From Microbulbifer sp. ALW1 (lineage in GTDB: Bacteria; Pseudomonadota; Gammaproteobacteria; Pseudomonadales; Cellvibrionaceae), in assembly GCF_009903625.1 (NCBI RefSeq), contig NZ_CP047569.1, positions 2,202,501 through 2,266,500 of the forward strand: a stretch of DNA of 64,000 nt, given 5' to 3'. The notes below the pieces were generated by a model. The model was not told the origin of the DNA. It searched no databases and saw only the letters and a list, made by a program, of their open reading frames with translations. The translations under genes were made by a program, and so were the position numbers. Below are positions 61,568 to 64,000 of this stretch, piece after piece. Every line of letters begins with the position of its first letter. Position 1 is the first letter of the stretch.

Positions 61568-64000
61568 ATGAAGAGCGCACAGATACGCGAAGCATTTTTA
61601 AATTATTTTGCCGAGCAGGAGCACACCCGAGTGCCGTCCAGCTCACTGGTCCCGGGCAATGATCCGACGCTGCTATTTACCAACGCTGGCATGGTGCAGT
61701 TCAAGGATACCTTCCTGGGCCAGGAGTCTCGTCCCTATGTGCGGGCTACCAGCTCTCAGCGTTGTGTACGTGCCGGTGGCAAACACAACGACCTGGAGAA
61801 CGTCGGCTATACCGCCCGTCACCACACCTTTTTTGAAATGCTGGGGAACTTCAGCTTTGGGGATTACTTCAAGCGGGAAGCGATTCAGTATGCCTGGCAG
61901 TTTCTGACCCAAACCCTTGGGCTTCCGGAAGAGCGCCTGTGGGTTACGGTACACATCAGCGATGACGAAGCCGCTGATATCTGGCTGAAGGAGGTGGGTG
62001 TCAGTGCAGATCGCTTCTCCCGCCTGGATGAAGATAACTTCTGGCAAATGGGCGATACCGGCCCCTGTGGTCCCAGTTCCGAGATCTTTTACGACCACGG
62101 TGAAGACGTCCCCGGCGGCCCCCCCGGTTCTGAAAATGATGATCTCGACCGCTACATCGAGATCTGGAATCTCGTGTTCATGCAGTTTGAGCGCTCTGCG
62201 GATGGGGAGTTGCACCCGCTGCCGAAACCCTCGGTGGATACCGGTATGGGGCTTGAGCGTATCGCTGCTGTTATGCAGGGCGTGCACTCCAATTATGAAA
62301 TCGACCTGTTTCAGGCGCTGTTGAAAGCAGCGGGTGAAATTGTTGGTTGCAGTGATACGGAAGAAAAATCCCTGCGGGTTATTGCGGACCATATTCGGTC
62401 CTGTTCCTTCCTGATTGCGGATGGTGTTATGCCATCCAACGAAGGTCGTGGTTTTGTGCTGCGCCGTATTATCCGCCGTGCAGTGCGCCACGGTCACAAG
62501 CTGGGCCACAAGGAAATCTTTTTCTACAAGCTGGTTGCAGCGCTGGTTCAGGAAATGGGCGAAGCCTATCCCGAGCTGCGTGAGAAGCAGGCACTGATAG
62601 AAAACGCATTGCGCAAAGAAGAAGAGCAGTTTGCCAAAACCCTGGACAAAGGCCTGGCACTGCTTGATGACGCGCTGGAATCACTCGAGGGCACCGAAAT
62701 TCCTGGAGAGCTGGTGTTTACCCTCCACGATACCTACGGATTCCCTACAGACCTGACCCAGGATATTGCCCGCGAGCGCGGCTTGACTCTGGATATGGCT
62801 GGCTACGAAACAGCGATGGAAGCTCAGCGCGAACGCGCTCGTGCCGCCGGCAAGTTCAAGCAGGATTACACTGGCAGCCTGGATATCGAGGGGGCAACAG
62901 AGTTCCTCGGTTACGAAGGCACCTCTGCTGAGGGCAAGGTGGTCGCTATCGTCAAAGATGGTGAGCAGGTAAATCAGCTGGCAGAAGGGGAGTCCGGTGC
63001 GGTTGTACTGGATCGCACGCCTTTCTATGCAGAGTCCGGTGGTCAGGTTGGTGATAGTGGCTACCTGCGCGCTGCTTCCAGCCGCTTCGAAGTCTCTGAC
63101 TGCACCAAACTGGGCAGCCATCATTTGCACCAGGGCAAGCTGCTTGCAGGTTCTCTATCGGTAGGGGACATGGTCGAGGCGGAAGTGGCTGGCGATGTAC
63201 GCCAATCCACAGCCCTGAACCACTCTGCAACACACCTGTTACATGCGGCGCTGCGCAAAGTTCTCGGCGAGCATGTCACCCAGAAAGGTTCTATGGTGGA
63301 TTCCGAGCGGCTGCGTTTCGATTTCTCACACCCGGAAGCGGTTACCATCAAGCAGTTGCGGGCTATTGAAGCCCTGGTCAACAGCCAGATTCGCGCAAAT
63401 TCTCCGGTGACTACCGAGGAAACCGATATTGAGACCGCCAAGGCCAAGGGCGCCATGGCCCTGTTTGGGGAAAAATACGGTGATACGGTGCGCGTGCTCT
63501 CCATGGGCGAGAAAAGTGATGCCGGCACCTTCTCTGTGGAGTTGTGTGGCGGTACCCACGTAAATCGCACTGGCGATATTGGTTTGCTGCGAATTGTCGG
63601 CGAGAGTGGCATCGCGTCTGGTCAGCGCCGAATTGAAGCCGTGACCGGCGCACATGCACTGGCGCTGTTCGATCAAGCTCAGCAACGCCTCGATCACACC
63701 GCCGCGCTGTTGAAGGCCCGCCCTGAAAACCTGGCGGACAAGGTGGAGCAGCTTCTGGCCAACAACCGCAAGCTGGAAAAAGAGCTCGCGCAATTGAAGA
63801 CTCGCCTGGCAAGTGGCGCCGGTGGTGATCTTTCCAGTCAGGCGGTCGAGGTTGCCGGCATCAATTTGCTGGCGGTATCGGTTGAAGGGGCCGACGCCAA
63901 ATCCCTGAGAGACCTGGCCGATCAGATGAAGAACAAGCTGGGCAGCGGCGTCGTACTGTTGGCTGCGCCGGGAGAGGGGAAAGTTGCCTTGGTGTCTGCG
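61568..64000 (+). CDS. alaS: Alanyl-tRNA synthetase, 3' end beyond window
   Basis: First 811 residues; the full enzyme is normally about 870-880, so the end of the C-Ala domain is missing. Class II synthetase core: [81 protein letters not shown]. Editing domain zinc site: [18 protein letters not shown] and [15 protein letters not shown] coiled coil ([27 protein letters not shown]) joins to the oligomerisation domain. ATG at 61568. recX-alaS adjacency is common elsewhere but is broken here by seven genes. Confidence 0.97.
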   Translation, partial: MKSAQIREAFLNYFAEQEHTRVPSSSLVPGNDPTLLFTNAGMVQFKDTFLGQESRPYVRATSSQRCVRAGGKHNDLENVGYTARHHTFFEMLGNFSFGDYFKREAIQYAWQFLTQTLGLPEERLWVTVHISDDEAADIWLKEVGVSADRFSRLDEDNFWQMGDTGPCGPSSEIFYDHGEDVPGGPPGSENDDLDRYIEIWNLVFMQFERSADGELHPLPKPSVDTGMGLERIAAVMQGVHSNYEIDLFQALLKAAGEIVGCSDTEEKSLRVIADHIRSCSFLIADGVMPSNEGRGFVLRRIIRRAVRHGHKLGHKEIFFYKLVAALVQEMGEAYPELREKQALIENALRKEEEQFAKTLDKGLALLDDALESLEGTEIPGELVFTLHDTYGFPTDLTQDIARERGLTLDMAGYETAMEAQRERARAAGKFKQDYTGSLDIEGATEFLGYEGTSAEGKVVAIVKDGEQVNQLAEGESGAVVLDRTPFYAESGGQVGDSGYLRAASSRFEVSDCTKLGSHHLHQGKLLAGSLSVGDMVEAEVAGDVRQSTALNHSATHLLHAALRKVLGEHVTQKGSMVDSERLRFDFSHPEAVTIKQLRAIEALVNSQIRANSPVTTEETDIETAKAKGAMALFGEKYGDTVRVLSMGEKSDAGTFSVELCGGTHVNRTGDIGLLRIVGESGIASGQRRIEAVTGAHALALFDQAQQRLDHTAALLKARPENLADKVEQLLANNRKLEKELAQLKTRLASGAGGDLSSQAVEVAGINLLAVSVEGADAKSLRDLADQMKNKLGSGVVLLAAPGEGKVALVSA

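Noticed and set aside
1..64000. CRISPR array, prophage, transposase or biosynthetic gene cluster
   Set aside because: No regularly spaced long repeats, integrase other than XerD, transposase or large synthase genes were seen.

Overview
This window is a chromosomal stretch of a gammaproteobacterium. Gene order and protein style point to the marine, polysaccharide-degrading groups around Microbulbifer and other Cellvibrionales, with Pseudomonas-like organisation of the core operons. This placement is inferred from recognisable proteins and synteny, not from a database search. Almost all the DNA is housekeeping. I saw no rRNA, tRNA, CRISPR array, prophage or insertion sequence.

Left part (1-14.6 kb): a truncated pdxJ; a secreted cyclophilin; a YgiM-like SH3 protein; YciI; a VC0807-like membrane protein; then the forward operon PHP nuclease - yciO - scpA - scpB - rluB. 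A SRPBCC protein whose stop codon lies in a nine-copy pentanucleotide array follows. A complete Cpx envelope-stress module comes next: cpxA and cpxR on the minus strand diverge from a CpxP/Spy-type chaperone gene, across a strikingly periodic array of CpxR-box half-sites. A flavodoxin and a small unrecognised protein end this part at a bidirectional terminator.

Minus-strand lysine/nitrogen block (13.4-22 kb): dapE, two related palindromic repeat elements, dapD, yffB, nth, dapC, glnD and map.

Central plus-strand block (22-38 kb): rpsB-tsf-pyrH-frr-uppS-cdsA-dxr-rseP-bamA-skp-lpxD-fabZ-lpxA-lpxB-rnhB. It links translation, isoprenoid and phospholipid synthesis, outer-membrane protein assembly and lipid A synthesis. 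The dnaE-accA pair that often follows rnhB is absent; a minus-strand CorB-type gene and a CcsA-like gene stand there instead.

Right part (40-55.6 kb): ffh, rpsP-rimM-trmD-rplS, xerD, dsbC, hom, thrC, recJ, two small transporters, a lipoprotein, pncC, then recA (with a clear LexA box) and recX.

55.6-61.5 kb is the most accessory-looking segment and separates recX from alaS. It holds a DUF969/DUF979 membrane pair translationally coupled to pyrrolidone-carboxylate peptidase (pcp), then glycerol kinase, a monoacylglycerol-lipase-like hydrolase, Trm112-like and HIT proteins. alaS runs off the right end.

The observations most worth following are the CpxR half-site array, the paired CATCCCTG palindromic elements between dapE and dapD, the DUF969-DUF979-pcp module, the charged tails on ScpA/ScpB/RluB, and hairpins upstream of fabZ and hom.
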